Shown: positions 49,682-57,561 of the stretch, piece by piece
How the letters are laid out: each line of letters begins with the position of its first letter
Position numbering within the stretch: the first letter of the stretch is position 1
From: Microthrixaceae bacterium
GTDB lineage: Bacteria; Actinomycetota; Acidimicrobiia; Acidimicrobiales; Microtrichaceae
Assembly (NCBI GenBank): GCA_023957975.1
Contig: JAMLGM010000003.1
Coordinates: 183,501 to 247,500 of the forward strand
Direction: 5' to 3'
DNA length: 64,000 bases
Translations under genes and position numbers: made by a program
Notes under the pieces: generated by a model
Database searches by the model: none
Told to the model about the DNA's origin: nothing
The model's input: only the letters and a program-made list of their open reading frames with translations

Positions 49682-50365
49682 TCAGGCTCGCGCCGTCATG
49701 ATGGCGACATGGAGGCGGTGGTCGACGACGCCGCGCTGCAAGGTGGCGATTCTGCGCCCGGGCTGAACCGCTGCCCGCGGCGGTCCACTCCTCGGTCCCA
49801 GGAACGACACCGTTTCATCGAGATCGCTCGACGCGAACGACACGCCCCAGACCTGAGCCGCGACTGGTTCCTCATCGGATTCTTGGTTCCGCGCGACCGG
49901 CGTGACGATCTCCAACAGCACCGCACCAGCCCACACGAAACGCTGCACGGCATCGACGCCCGCGATCGTGGAGAGACGCTCGCGACGGATCTCCCATCCC
50001 AGCATGGCGATCGACTCGACCGTGGAGCGCTCCTCGGGGGTCATGATCACGATGTGGTCGACGCCCGTGATTCGATTCGGCGTCGCCGTTGTCGCCGATG
50101 TGGCGCTCGTCGTGCCGGCCTCGTCAGCGCTGGTCTGACCGCCGTGCCGTTGGCCAGAGATCGGGCGCACCGGCAGGCCCAACCAGTCGCCGACCCCGTC
50201 GGGAACCGGATCGAGGGCCAACCGCGGTTCCGGGGAACCAACGACAAGAACCAGGTTGTCGAGCGTGATCCGATCGTCGACCACGACGAATCCGAGGTCG
50301 CTCCAAGTCGTGGGCCAACCCGGCAGGTCGAGTTCGATCAGTGATGGTCCGGGGCGCTGGTTCAC
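49682..50365 (-). CDS. VOC-fold (glyoxalase/bleomycin resistance-like) protein
   Basis: A 227-residue protein. A vicinal oxygen chelate half-module starts at GVDHIVIMTPEERSTVESIAM and includes RFVWAGAVLLEIVTP and the later AQVWGVSFASSDLDETVSFL. His in VDHIVI and Glu in LLEIV are at metal-ligand positions. The N-terminal 80 residues are Pro-rich and less clear. The GTG at 50365 was chosen because an extension would overlap the divergent transporter gene. The function is not predictable beyond metal-dependent lyase, isomerase or dioxygenase chemistry. Confidence 0.7.
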   Translation of the reverse strand: MNQRPGPSLIELDLPGWPTTWSDLGFVVVDDRITLDNLVLVVGSPEPRLALDPVPDGVGDWLGLPVRPISGQRHGGQTSADEAGTTSATSATTATPNRITGVDHIVIMTPEERSTVESIAMLGWEIRRERLSTIAGVDAVQRFVWAGAVLLEIVTPVARNQESDEEPVAAQVWGVSFASSDLDETVSFLGPRSGPPRAAVQPGRRIATLQRGVVDHRLHVAIMTARA

Positions 50366-50387
50366 TGGGCCAGTGTGGCCCAGCGGG

Positions 50388-50393
50388 TAGCGT
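50388..50393 (+). promoter_or_regulatory. -10-like box (TAGCGT), probable leaderless promoter
   Basis: TAGCGT exactly six bases before the GTG start at 50400. Confidence 0.5.
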
Positions 50394-50399
50394 TGCCGC

Positions 50400-51095
50400 G
50401 TGGATCTGATGACGGTACCGAGCGCGCCACGATCGAGAGACGTCGACCCCGTGGACCAGCGTGTCGTGTGGCTCATCGTGTTGGTGAGCGTCTACGCCGC
50501 GGCGAGCCTGATCGCGAACGTCATGTCGATACGCGCGGTGTCGATCTTCGGTTGGGCCGTCGACGCCGGCACCCTGACCTATCCGCTGACGTTCACCATC
50601 CGCGACCTGATCCACAAGGTCGGGGGAAAGCGCGCCGCGACGACGGCGATCTACACCACCGTGGCGCTGAATGTCGCCATGGTCGCAGCCTTCTGGGTGG
50701 CCGCAGCGCTGCCGCCGGACATGGCGGTCGGTTCGCAGGAGGCCTTCGGCGAGGTGCTCAACTCGGCGTGGCGAATCGTCGTTGCGTCGCTGGTCGCTCA
50801 GTTGGTTGCCGAACTCGCGGACACCGAGATCTATCAGCGCTACACCGACCGGTTCGGCCAGCGCGCTCAGATCGGTCGGGTGTTGACCTCCAACGCGGTG
50901 TCGGTTCCGCTCGACTCGGTCATCTTCGCGACGATCGCGTTCGCCGGAACGTTTCCCGCGGCGGTCATCGTGGAGATCGTGGCCGCGAACATCGTCATCA
51001 AAGTCGCGTCGTCGTTCGTTACCGCGCCGCTGATCTATGCCGTGCCAGGTCCGCGACCCTCGACGGGCAGCGGGAGCCCGACCGGTGAGGTTTGA
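50400..51095 (+). CDS. queuosine precursor transporter (VUT/YhhQ family)
   Basis: A 231-residue membrane protein with about six helices. It has the family pattern ...ANVMSIRAVSIFG, TYPLTFTIRDLIHKVGGKRAA (the conserved P-T-D/E-K segment), VAELADTEIYQRYTDRF and SNAVSVPLDSVIFATIAFAG. YhhQ proteins import preQ0/preQ1 for queuosine tRNA modification, and this is the likely role. The GTG is preceded by a leaderless-type box. Its stop directly abuts the stop of the convergent bL37-like gene. Confidence 0.85.
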   Translation: MDLMTVPSAPRSRDVDPVDQRVVWLIVLVSVYAAASLIANVMSIRAVSIFGWAVDAGTLTYPLTFTIRDLIHKVGGKRAATTAIYTTVALNVAMVAAFWVAAALPPDMAVGSQEAFGEVLNSAWRIVVASLVAQLVAELADTEIYQRYTDRFGQRAQIGRVLTSNAVSVPLDSVIFATIAFAGTFPAAVIVEIVAANIVIKVASSFVTAPLIYAVPGPRPSTGSGSPTGEV

Positions 51096-51185
51096 TCAGG
51101 AGTTGCGGCCCTGGTTGGGCTTGCGGCCGTGATTCGCCTTCTTGCGACGGGTGTTGGCCTTCTTCTTGCTGGTCCGCTTCGACAT
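51096..51185 (-). CDS. 29-residue bL37-like ribosomal protein
   Basis: A very short basic protein: 13 of its 29 residues are Lys or Arg, and it contains KKANHGRKPNQG. The small 50S protein bL37 of mycobacteria and streptomycetes (about 24 residues) ends in a very similar ANHGKRPN segment, as I recall it. No ribosome binding site is visible. A TAGGGT box eight bases upstream of the ATG suggests a leaderless message, as for many highly expressed actinobacterial genes. It is easily missed by gene finders. The identity rests on the ANHG-RPN match and composition. Confidence 0.72.
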   Translation of the reverse strand: MSKRTSKKKANTRRKKANHGRKPNQGRNS

Positions 51186-51193
51186 AGGGGACA

Positions 51194-51199
51194 ACCCTA
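51194..51199 (-). promoter_or_regulatory. -10-like box (TAGGGT) for the bL37-like gene
   Basis: TAGGGT on the minus strand, eight bases before the ATG at 51185. Confidence 0.45.
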
Positions 51200-51322
51200 G
51201 CGTCAATGCGCCGCGGCGCCAAAGCCGCGCAGAGAGGGGTCTGCGGGTTGTCTGCGGGGGCGACGTTAGGGCTTAGCATTGGCGCAGCGTGTTCGCTGGC
51301 GACGACGAATCGGGGGGCAGCG

Positions 51323-52294
51323 ATGGGCTGGTCGGTTGAACAGGTGCGGGAGCGCGTTGATGACCTTCAGCGGCGCACTCCGCTGATCGGGTTCCCCCTT
51401 GCGGTGGTGAAGAAGTACGGAGACGACAAGGGATCGAATCTGTCGGCGTTGATCACCTATTACACGTTCTTCTCGCTGTTTCCGCTGTTGATGGTAGCGT
51501 TCACCATCCTCGGCTTCGTCCTGGAGGGCAACCCCGAACTCCAGGAACGGATCGCCGACACGATCTCCGAACGCCTCCCGCTTCCCGGGGTGTCGGCCGA
51601 CACGATCACCGGCAACGGGCTGGCACTCGTCATCGGTTTGGCGTTGGCGTTGTGGTCGGGGCTCGGAGCCACCCAGGTTGCCCAGGACGCGCTCAACACG
51701 GTGTGGGACGTGGCGAGATCCAAACAGCCCGGCTTTTTGCGCAAGCGGCTGCAGGGACTGCTCGTACTCGCCGTGATCGGCGTCGGCATCGTCGCCGCCA
51801 CCGCCGCTTCGTCGGTCGCGGCCATCTTCGGCTCATGGGCGGCTCCGGCCGGCATCGTCGGGGCGTTCGTGATCAATGCGGCGATGATGGCGATGCTCAC
51901 CCGCGTGATGGTCGAGCGCCGAATCGAATTCGGCGACTTGAAATGGGCTGCCGTGGTCGGCGGCATCGGGTGGACCGCACTTCAGTCGATCGGCGGCTGG
52001 TACACGGCACGGCTCGTGTCCAACGCCGACAAGACCTATGGCACCTTCGCGGTCGTCATCGGATTGTTGTCGTGGATCTTCCTTCAGGTGCAGGTGTTCT
52101 TGTACGCGTCGGAGGTCGCATCGGTGTCCTCACGGAGACTCTGGCCACGCTCGATCGACGTCGCCCGGCCGACCGAGGCGGACGAGGCGGTGGCGAACGC
52201 GATCATCGCCCGCTCGACCCTCATCCGCCCGGGACACGACCCGGTCGGTTCGCAGGTTCAGCCGAGCGAGGCCAGCAGTTCCTCGACGCCATAG
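51323..52294 (+). CDS. YihY/BrkB-family inner membrane protein
   Basis: A 323-residue integral membrane protein with about six helices. The family signature is present: NLSALITYYTFFSLFPLLMV, TLVWSG-like ALWSGLGATQVAQDALNTVWDV, and the C-terminal YGTFAVVIGLLSWIFLQVQVFLYASEV. Family function is unsettled. Proposals include transport and envelope roles, and the old ribonuclease BN name is wrong. GGGGGG six to ten bases before the ATG at 51323 supports this start over an in-frame one 117 bases upstream. Its tail overlaps the convergent PHP gene by 37 bases. Confidence 0.88.
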   Translation: MGWSVEQVRERVDDLQRRTPLIGFPLAVVKKYGDDKGSNLSALITYYTFFSLFPLLMVAFTILGFVLEGNPELQERIADTISERLPLPGVSADTITGNGLALVIGLALALWSGLGATQVAQDALNTVWDVARSKQPGFLRKRLQGLLVLAVIGVGIVAATAASSVAAIFGSWAAPAGIVGAFVINAAMMAMLTRVMVERRIEFGDLKWAAVVGGIGWTALQSIGGWYTARLVSNADKTYGTFAVVIGLLSWIFLQVQVFLYASEVASVSSRRLWPRSIDVARPTEADEAVANAIIARSTLIRPGHDPVGSQVQPSEASSSSTP

Positions 52295-53319
52295 GTGTTG
52301 AGGATTCGCGTCGGATCGATCGCGTGGCGCGCGGCCTTGTCGCAGCCGGAGGCCAGCCATTCGAGCTGCCCGGGTGCGTGGGCGTCGGTGTCGATCACGA
52401 ACCGGCAACCGGCATCGAGGGCAACGGACAACAACTCGTCGGGCGGATCCTGGCGTTCCGGCCGACAGTTGAGTTCGACCGCGGTGTTGTGTTCGGCGCA
52501 GGCGCGAAAGACCGCGGCGGCATCGAAGGTCGACGGAGCGCGGGGAGTTCCGCTGATCTGGCGGCCGGTGCAATGGCCGAGAATGTCGACGTGAGGGTTG
52601 GACACCGCTTTGATCAGTCGTGCGGTCATCTCATCGTGGGGCATGCGGAGCTTCGAATGCACCGATGCGACGACGACGTCGAGCTCGCCCAGGACCGAAT
52701 CGTCGAGGTCGAGGGTGCCGTCGGTGAGGATGTCGACCTCGCTGCCGCGTAGGACGCGGAACGCAGCGTGGCCGCGGGCGCTGGCCTCGGAGTCGAAGCG
52801 GGCGTTGAGTTCGTCGATTTCGCGGCGTTGCTCCCCGAGGCGTTCGGCCGACAGCCCGTGGGCGATGGTGAGGCGAGGAGAGTGGTCGGTGACGACGAGG
52901 TAATCGTGGCCGAGCGACTGTGCGCTGCGTGCCATGAGGTCGACCGGGGCCGAGCCGTCGGACCAGGTGCTGTGCGAATGGCAATCTCCACGCAGCCGTC
53001 GCCGCAGCTCGGCTCCCTCGGCGGCCTCGACGCGGGTCGTTTGATCGAGTCGATCGAGGTAGCCGCCGCTCCGGCCGGCCACGGCGTCGGCGACGACGGC
53101 GCCGGTGGACGAACCGATGCCCGGCAGCGATGTGATCGTGCCGGCGGCGACCAGCCGGTCGAGTTCGGCCTCGTCGAGCGCGGAGATGACCTGTGCGGCG
53201 CGCATGAACGCTCGAACTTTCTGGCCCGGGGCCGCTGAACGATCGAGGTAGTACAGCGCCTGTTGCAACGCGTTCAACGCTCGCCAACGAGGGGAGCTTC
53301 GGCCTTGGTCCTGACCCAC
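52258..53319 (-). CDS. PHP-domain protein with N-terminal helix-hairpin-helix region
   Basis: A 353-residue protein. The first 100 residues resemble the polymerase-X N-terminal fold and have the helix-hairpin-helix ITSLPGIGSSTGAVV. The PHP phosphoesterase domain follows with GDCHSHSTWSDG, VVTDHS, RGSEVDI, VVASVHSKL and DILGHCTG. The terminal metal motif is IDTDAHAPGQL. This is the C-terminal half of bacterial PolX, lacking the nucleotidyltransferase palm. It could act as a DNA 3'-end phosphoesterase/exonuclease in repair or as a histidinol-phosphatase-like enzyme. A TACCAT box six bases before the GTG start (53326-53331) suggests a leaderless message. Confidence 0.85.
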   Translation of the reverse strand: MGQDQGRSSPRWRALNALQQALYYLDRSAAPGQKVRAFMRAAQVISALDEAELDRLVAAGTITSLPGIGSSTGAVVADAVAGRSGGYLDRLDQTTRVEAAEGAELRRRLRGDCHSHSTWSDGSAPVDLMARSAQSLGHDYLVVTDHSPRLTIAHGLSAERLGEQRREIDELNARFDSEASARGHAAFRVLRGSEVDILTDGTLDLDDSVLGELDVVVASVHSKLRMPHDEMTARLIKAVSNPHVDILGHCTGRQISGTPRAPSTFDAAAVFRACAEHNTAVELNCRPERQDPPDELLSVALDAGCRFVIDTDAHAPGQLEWLASGCDKAARHAIDPTRILNTYGVEELLASLG

Positions 53320-53346
53320 CGCGCCATGGTAGGTCGCGGCCTCGCC

Positions 53347-53352
53347 TAGCGT
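53347..53352 (+). promoter_or_regulatory. -10-like box (TAGCGT) for the GDSL lipoprotein
   Basis: TAGCGT eight bases before the ATG at 53361. It lies 16 bases from the divergent TACCAT box of the PHP gene. Confidence 0.45.
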
Positions 53353-53360
53353 TGCCCGCC

Positions 53361-54062
53361 ATGATGGCTCCCCGAACTCACAGGTCCCCGAACCGATTCG
53401 CAGTGCCGGCGACCGTGCTCGTCGCAGCCGTGGCGCTGCTCACGACCGCCTGCATCCCCGACGTGCCCTCCACCGGACGGGCGACGCCGGTGCGCCGCGT
53501 TCTCGTCCTCGGCGACTCGCTGTCCTTCGGGCTGTTTGGAACCTCGCCGACCATCCACGGTGACCTCCAACAGCGGATGAACCCCAGCGGGATCGATGTT
53601 CGGGTGATCGGGGGACCGGGCAGCAATCCGATCGCACCGTGGCCTGGGCTGGCGCCGTGGAATGACCAGCTGTCCTATGCGGTGGCCACGTTCGATCCGG
53701 ACGTCGTGATCATCCAATCGGTGCTGTTTCCCGAGTTCGTCACCCCCGAGGGCGAGGCCCGCTATCTCGGCGCGATCACGTCGCTGTTCGATATCGCCCA
53801 GTCCCAAGGGGCCCACACGTACATCGTGGCGCATCACCCCCCGACGAATGAGCGCGAGTTCCTCGCGGCGATCGAGGCCGAACGCCTTCAAGCGCAGGCT
53901 GGTGCCGGTCGCGGCATCTCCACCATCCCGGCGACCTGGTGGATGCAGCGTTGCGACAAGGCGTTCCTCTTCGACGGGTTTCACCTCGCAGCCAACGGCG
54001 TCGGCTGCCTGGCCGATGCGATGAACGCAGCGGTGAACCAGCTGCGCAACGAGGTCGGCTGA
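53361..54062 (+). CDS. GDSL/SGNH-family lipoprotein hydrolase
   Basis: A 233-residue protein starting at ATG-ATG. The signal peptide ends in a LTTAC lipobox. The catalytic block I motif is VLVLGDSLSFG (Ser in GDS), block III-like sequence is GGPGSNPI, and block V is LFDGFHLAANG with the Asp-x-x-His pair. SGNH lipoproteins remove acetyl or acyl groups from carbohydrates, lipids or cell-wall polymers at the cell surface. Expected length is 200-260. No partner gene is obvious. Confidence 0.83.
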   Translation: MMAPRTHRSPNRFAVPATVLVAAVALLTTACIPDVPSTGRATPVRRVLVLGDSLSFGLFGTSPTIHGDLQQRMNPSGIDVRVIGGPGSNPIAPWPGLAPWNDQLSYAVATFDPDVVIIQSVLFPEFVTPEGEARYLGAITSLFDIAQSQGAHTYIVAHHPPTNEREFLAAIEAERLQAQAGAGRGISTIPATWWMQRCDKAFLFDGFHLAANGVGCLADAMNAAVNQLRNEVG

Positions 54063-54117
54063 CCCGGTCCGCCGGTCCGCCGGCCTCGCCGCCCAGCGAC
54101 GCTGGCCGACAGAGCCG

Positions 54118-54912
54118 TCAGTCGGCGATCGCCCCGAGTGCTGCGGTCCAGAGTCCGATGAGCTCCTCGCGGGTCTGTTCGCCCGAAGCGCGCAACGCGA
54201 CCTTCCCGTCGGCATCGACCGCGATGAGCGTGGGGAACCCCGTCACCCCGAGTGCGTGGGAGACCGACCCGTCCTCGTCGTCGACCATCGTTGCGAACGG
54301 CCACGACTCGCGGCGCAACCAAGCCGCCGGTGGAAAGTTCCCACGGAGGGGATCGTTCGCCGTCGCCACGCCGACGACGCGCACCCCGAGGGGGAGTTCC
54401 CCGCGGCTGTAGGCGTCGACAATCCGGGGGATTTCTGCCTGGCAATGCGGGCACCAGTGCGCCATGACCACCACGACCGTCGGTTCCGCGGCGCTCGGAT
54501 CACCGGCACCGTCGACGTCGGCATTGCCGACCGCGACCGGTGCTTCGTCAAACGACCGGCCCTCGACCCGGGGAAGGGGTCGGCCGAGCGCGGGATCGCT
54601 CGATTCGCCGAGGTCGGTGGGCAGTGCGTCTCCCGAAATCGTCGCCGGTTGAGCGGCGACATCGGAGGCGACGATGGTGCTACGAGGAAGGTCGGTTGCC
54701 GGCGGCTGAGGGGTCGACCGTTGGCCGGCCGCATCGTCTGAGGAGTTGACCGCGATGGCGGCAATGGCCACTGCGAGCAGGGCCGCAGCCGCAGCGAGGT
54801 AGATTCCCCCGCGCCGCTTTGGTGGCGTCTCAGAGCCTTGCGGAGGAGGACTCGGCGGATCCGGCGAAGCCCATGGGGTCGGTTCGGGCGTCGCCGGATC
54901 CATCGGCATCAT
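54118..54912 (-). CDS. membrane-anchored thioredoxin-like (TlpA/DsbE-type) protein 1
   Basis: A 264-residue protein. A Pro-rich cytoplasmic N-terminus is followed by one transmembrane helix (36-56), a Ser/Ala linker and a thioredoxin-like domain facing outside. The active site is MAHWCPHC with Cys154 and Cys157, and cis-Pro occurs in TGFPTLIAV. It forms part of a three-gene oxidative-folding cluster with a paralogue and a DsbB-like protein. Its start overlaps the stop of the paralogue by four bases (ATGA). It may be an oxidase, or a reductase for cytochrome maturation. The DsbB neighbour favours disulfide formation. Confidence 0.87.
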   Translation of the reverse strand: MMPMDPATPEPTPWASPDPPSPPPQGSETPPKRRGGIYLAAAAALLAVAIAAIAVNSSDDAAGQRSTPQPPATDLPRSTIVASDVAAQPATISGDALPTDLGESSDPALGRPLPRVEGRSFDEAPVAVGNADVDGAGDPSAAEPTVVVVMAHWCPHCQAEIPRIVDAYSRGELPLGVRVVGVATANDPLRGNFPPAAWLRRESWPFATMVDDEDGSVSHALGVTGFPTLIAVDADGKVALRASGEQTREELIGLWTAALGAIAD

Positions 54913-55676
54913 GGGGCCGTCGTGGTGGTCGCCACCTCATCGGGGAGGTCTTCGGTCGCGTCGCTCGACGGTCCCGGGGCGATGGTGTCGGTCGTCGAGG
55001 GCTCCTCACCCAGAGCCGCCGCCCAAAGCTGCTGTGCGGCGGACAAAGGTTGCTCTCCCGACATGCGCAAGCCAACGGTGCCGTCGGCTCGCACCGCGAT
55101 CATCGTCGGATACCCGCTGACCCCGAGGGCTCCGAGGGATTCGTTTCGTTTCGAATCGGCGATGGTCGGAAAGGTCCAGGCTTCGCGTTGAAGCCAGGAC
55201 GCCGGTGGGAAGTTGCCGTTGGACTCGTTGACCGCCGTGGAGATGCCGACAACCTTGACGTCGGAGCTGAGGTCGCCGGCGTTGGTCCACTTCACGATGC
55301 TCGGGATCTCCTGTTGGCAGTGGGCACACCAGTGCGCCATGATCACGACGACGGTGGGTTCGCCAGGCTTCAGCTCGACGGTGTTGCCATCGAAGTCCTT
55401 GCCGACGATGGTCGGAATCGTCATTCCGATGGCAGGGTCGGCCCCCGAGTCGGACAGCGCGGGCAGTGATTCGCCGGTGATGGTCACCGGCTGGAAGGCG
55501 GTGTTGTTCACGCCCTCGCCGCCGCCGTCCTGGACGGCGAACACGATGATCGCGATGAGCGCCACGGCGATGGCCGCGCCGACGGCGATGATGACGCCCT
55601 TGGGCTTGGAGTTTCCGGTGCTCGGCTGGACTCCGCCGTTGGGGGAGCCGTATTGGATGTTCGGTTTCTTAGCCAC
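54909..55676 (-). CDS. membrane-anchored thioredoxin-like (TlpA/DsbA-type) protein 2
   Basis: A 255-residue protein starting at a GTG with GGAGGG upstream, overlapping the DsbB-like gene by eight bases. One transmembrane helix (28-48) precedes the thioredoxin-like domain with active site MAHWCAHC (Cys117, Cys120) and cis-Pro in SGYPTMIAV. The two paralogues share blocks such as PTVVVIMAHWC, NFPPA-WL and SGEQ, so they arose by duplication, but they differ at the CxxC dipeptide (PH versus AH) and may have different redox potentials. Confidence 0.88.
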   Translation of the reverse strand: MAKKPNIQYGSPNGGVQPSTGNSKPKGVIIAVGAAIAVALIAIIVFAVQDGGGEGVNNTAFQPVTITGESLPALSDSGADPAIGMTIPTIVGKDFDGNTVELKPGEPTVVVIMAHWCAHCQQEIPSIVKWTNAGDLSSDVKVVGISTAVNESNGNFPPASWLQREAWTFPTIADSKRNESLGALGVSGYPTMIAVRADGTVGLRMSGEQPLSAAQQLWAAALGEEPSTTDTIAPGPSSDATEDLPDEVATTTTAP

Positions 55677-56226
55677 TGGTGGTGCCCTCCGGGGCGATGG
55701 TCGTGGGTCGGTTCCGCAACGCGTGCAGACCGAGCCCGATGATGAACAAGAAGCACATGAACGCGCACAACTGAATGGTGTTGTAGTCGCTGAGGAACCC
55801 CTTCCACCGTGTGGTGCACGGGTTGTAAGGGTCACACGAGGTGCCTTCGGAGATGACGCCGTAGTCGATCAACATGTGCCATCCCGAGGTGAGCAGGCCG
55901 AGTCCGGCGAGCGTGAGCGCCGGAGCCCATGAGTTGCGATCCTTGCGGAACCATCCCCACCCGAGCACGACCACGTTCGGGTAGGCGAGCACCCGCTGAA
56001 ACCAGCACCAGCGACAGGGGTTGTAATGGAAGACCTCGCTGAGCGCGAGGCTTGACGCGGACATGAGGATGGCCGCCGCCCAGGCAAAGGCCATCTCCTG
56101 GCCACCGATGAGGCTCGCCACCAGGCGTCGACCGCTCTCGAAGAACGACGTGACGACGAGCGCGAGCCCCGAGAGCCCGGCAAGGTAGGCCGCGACGACC
56201 ATCAGCGTTCGAATCAAGTCATCCAT
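55669..56226 (-). CDS. DsbB-like disulfide bond formation protein
   Basis: A 185-residue four-helix membrane protein. The quinone-linked pair is Cys71-x-x-Cys74 in NPCRWCWFQRV, and the second periplasmic pair is Cys131 and Cys137 in SCDPYNPCT. Both pairs are needed to re-oxidise a DsbA-type partner and hand electrons to quinone. GGAAGGG lies six bases before the ATG at 56226. It is the first gene of the three-gene redox operon, so one or both thioredoxin-like proteins are its likely partners. Confidence 0.88.
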   Translation of the reverse strand: MDDLIRTLMVVAAYLAGLSGLALVVTSFFESGRRLVASLIGGQEMAFAWAAAILMSASSLALSEVFHYNPCRWCWFQRVLAYPNVVVLGWGWFRKDRNSWAPALTLAGLGLLTSGWHMLIDYGVISEGTSCDPYNPCTTRWKGFLSDYNTIQLCAFMCFLFIIGLGLHALRNRPTTIAPEGTTSG

Positions 56227-56355
56227 GGTTCCCTTCCGGCGTCGGCGAGTAGTTTGTCGGTTCAAACATCGGTCTGGTGCGGTCCGCGCTGAGAGGCTTC
56301 GAAGGATTCCTCGGGTCGTGGCGCGCGGCGGTGCCCGGGTAGCGTATTCGACACC

Positions 56356-57429
56356 ATGGAACGATTCGGGTTTGTTGGGCTTCCGAACGCGGGGAAGTCG
56401 TCGCTGTACAACGCACTATCGGGTGGCGGAGCGCTTGCGGCTCCGTACGCATTCGCCACCGTCGACCCGAACGTCGGCGTCGCCAAGGTGCCCGACCCTC
56501 GGGTGGAAGCCCTCGGCGAGATGTCGAAAACCAAGACGCTGGTGCACGCATCGGTGCAATTCGTCGACATCGCCGGCCTCGTCAAAGGCGCTGCCCAGGG
56601 CGAAGGGCTCGGCAACCGGTTCCTGGCGCACATCCGTGAGGTCGACGCCATCGTGTTCGTCCTGCGAGCGTTTGTCGACGACGACGTTCCCGGCAGTCAC
56701 GATCCGCTCGAACAACTCGACATCTTGGAAACCGAGCTGATCTATGCCGATCTCGAGACGCTGGAAAAGCAGGTCGACAAGCGGCGCAAGGCGGCAAAGG
56801 GCGACAAATCCATCCTCGACGAGGTCGCCGCGATGCAACAGGCCATCGAGGTGCTGCAAAGCGGCGTCGCTCTGTACCGCAGTGAACTCGACGACGACAC
56901 CCGTGCATTGCTTCGGCCGTATTTCCTGCTCACCAACAAGGCGGCGATGGCGGTGGTCAACATCGACGAGGGCCAACTCGCCGATGTCGAATCCATCGTG
57001 GCCCCCGTTCGCGAGGCCATGGGCGGGGCCGAGGTCGTCGGTGCGTGCATCCAACTCGAGGCCGAGGCCGTGCTCTTGGACGCCGAGGAACGGGCCGAGA
57101 TGCTCGAGGCCCTCGGTCTTGGCGACGGTGCCCTCGCCCGCTTCCTGCGCGCCGCCTACCAGATGTTGGGGTTGCGCACGTATCTCACAACCGGCGAGAA
57201 GGAGACCCGCGCGTGGACCTTCCGAGCCGGGGCCAAGGCGCCGCAGGCGGCCGGTGTCATCCACACCGATTTCGAACGCGGCTTCATCAGGGCCGAGACG
57301 ATTTCCTATGACGAACTCATCGCCGCGGGGTCGTGGGCCAAGGCGAAGGAACTCGGCAAGGTCCGTCTTGAGGGCAAGGACTACGTCGTGGCGGATGGCG
57401 ACGTGATGGAGTTCCGCTTCAACGTGTGA
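56356..57429 (+). CDS. ychF: Obg-like ATPase YchF
   Basis: A 357-residue P-loop NTPase of the OLA1/YchF group. The G1 motif is GLPNAGKSSLYNALS (residues 7-21), and DIAGLVKGA is the G3 block. The TGS domain is at the C-terminus (FRAGAKAPQAAGVIHTDFERGF...VLEG-like VRLEGKDYVVADGDVMEFRFNV). YchF binds ATP better than GTP and acts with ribosomes and in oxidative-stress responses. TAGCGT (56340-56345) precedes the ATG by ten bases, so the leader is very short. Confidence 0.95.
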   Translation: MERFGFVGLPNAGKSSLYNALSGGGALAAPYAFATVDPNVGVAKVPDPRVEALGEMSKTKTLVHASVQFVDIAGLVKGAAQGEGLGNRFLAHIREVDAIVFVLRAFVDDDVPGSHDPLEQLDILETELIYADLETLEKQVDKRRKAAKGDKSILDEVAAMQQAIEVLQSGVALYRSELDDDTRALLRPYFLLTNKAAMAVVNIDEGQLADVESIVAPVREAMGGAEVVGACIQLEAEAVLLDAEERAEMLEALGLGDGALARFLRAAYQMLGLRTYLTTGEKETRAWTFRAGAKAPQAAGVIHTDFERGFIRAETISYDELIAAGSWAKAKELGKVRLEGKDYVVADGDVMEFRFNV

Positions 57430-57561
57430 GCGGTCTGAACCTGCGGGCGGCGACCCTCGCTCCGGAGCGGTCAAAATCGCTGAGGCGTCCTGCAGGTCGG
57501 CCGAGACTCTAACCTTCGGGCCAATGTGTTTCCGAGCAACCGCCAATGAGGAGATCATCTG

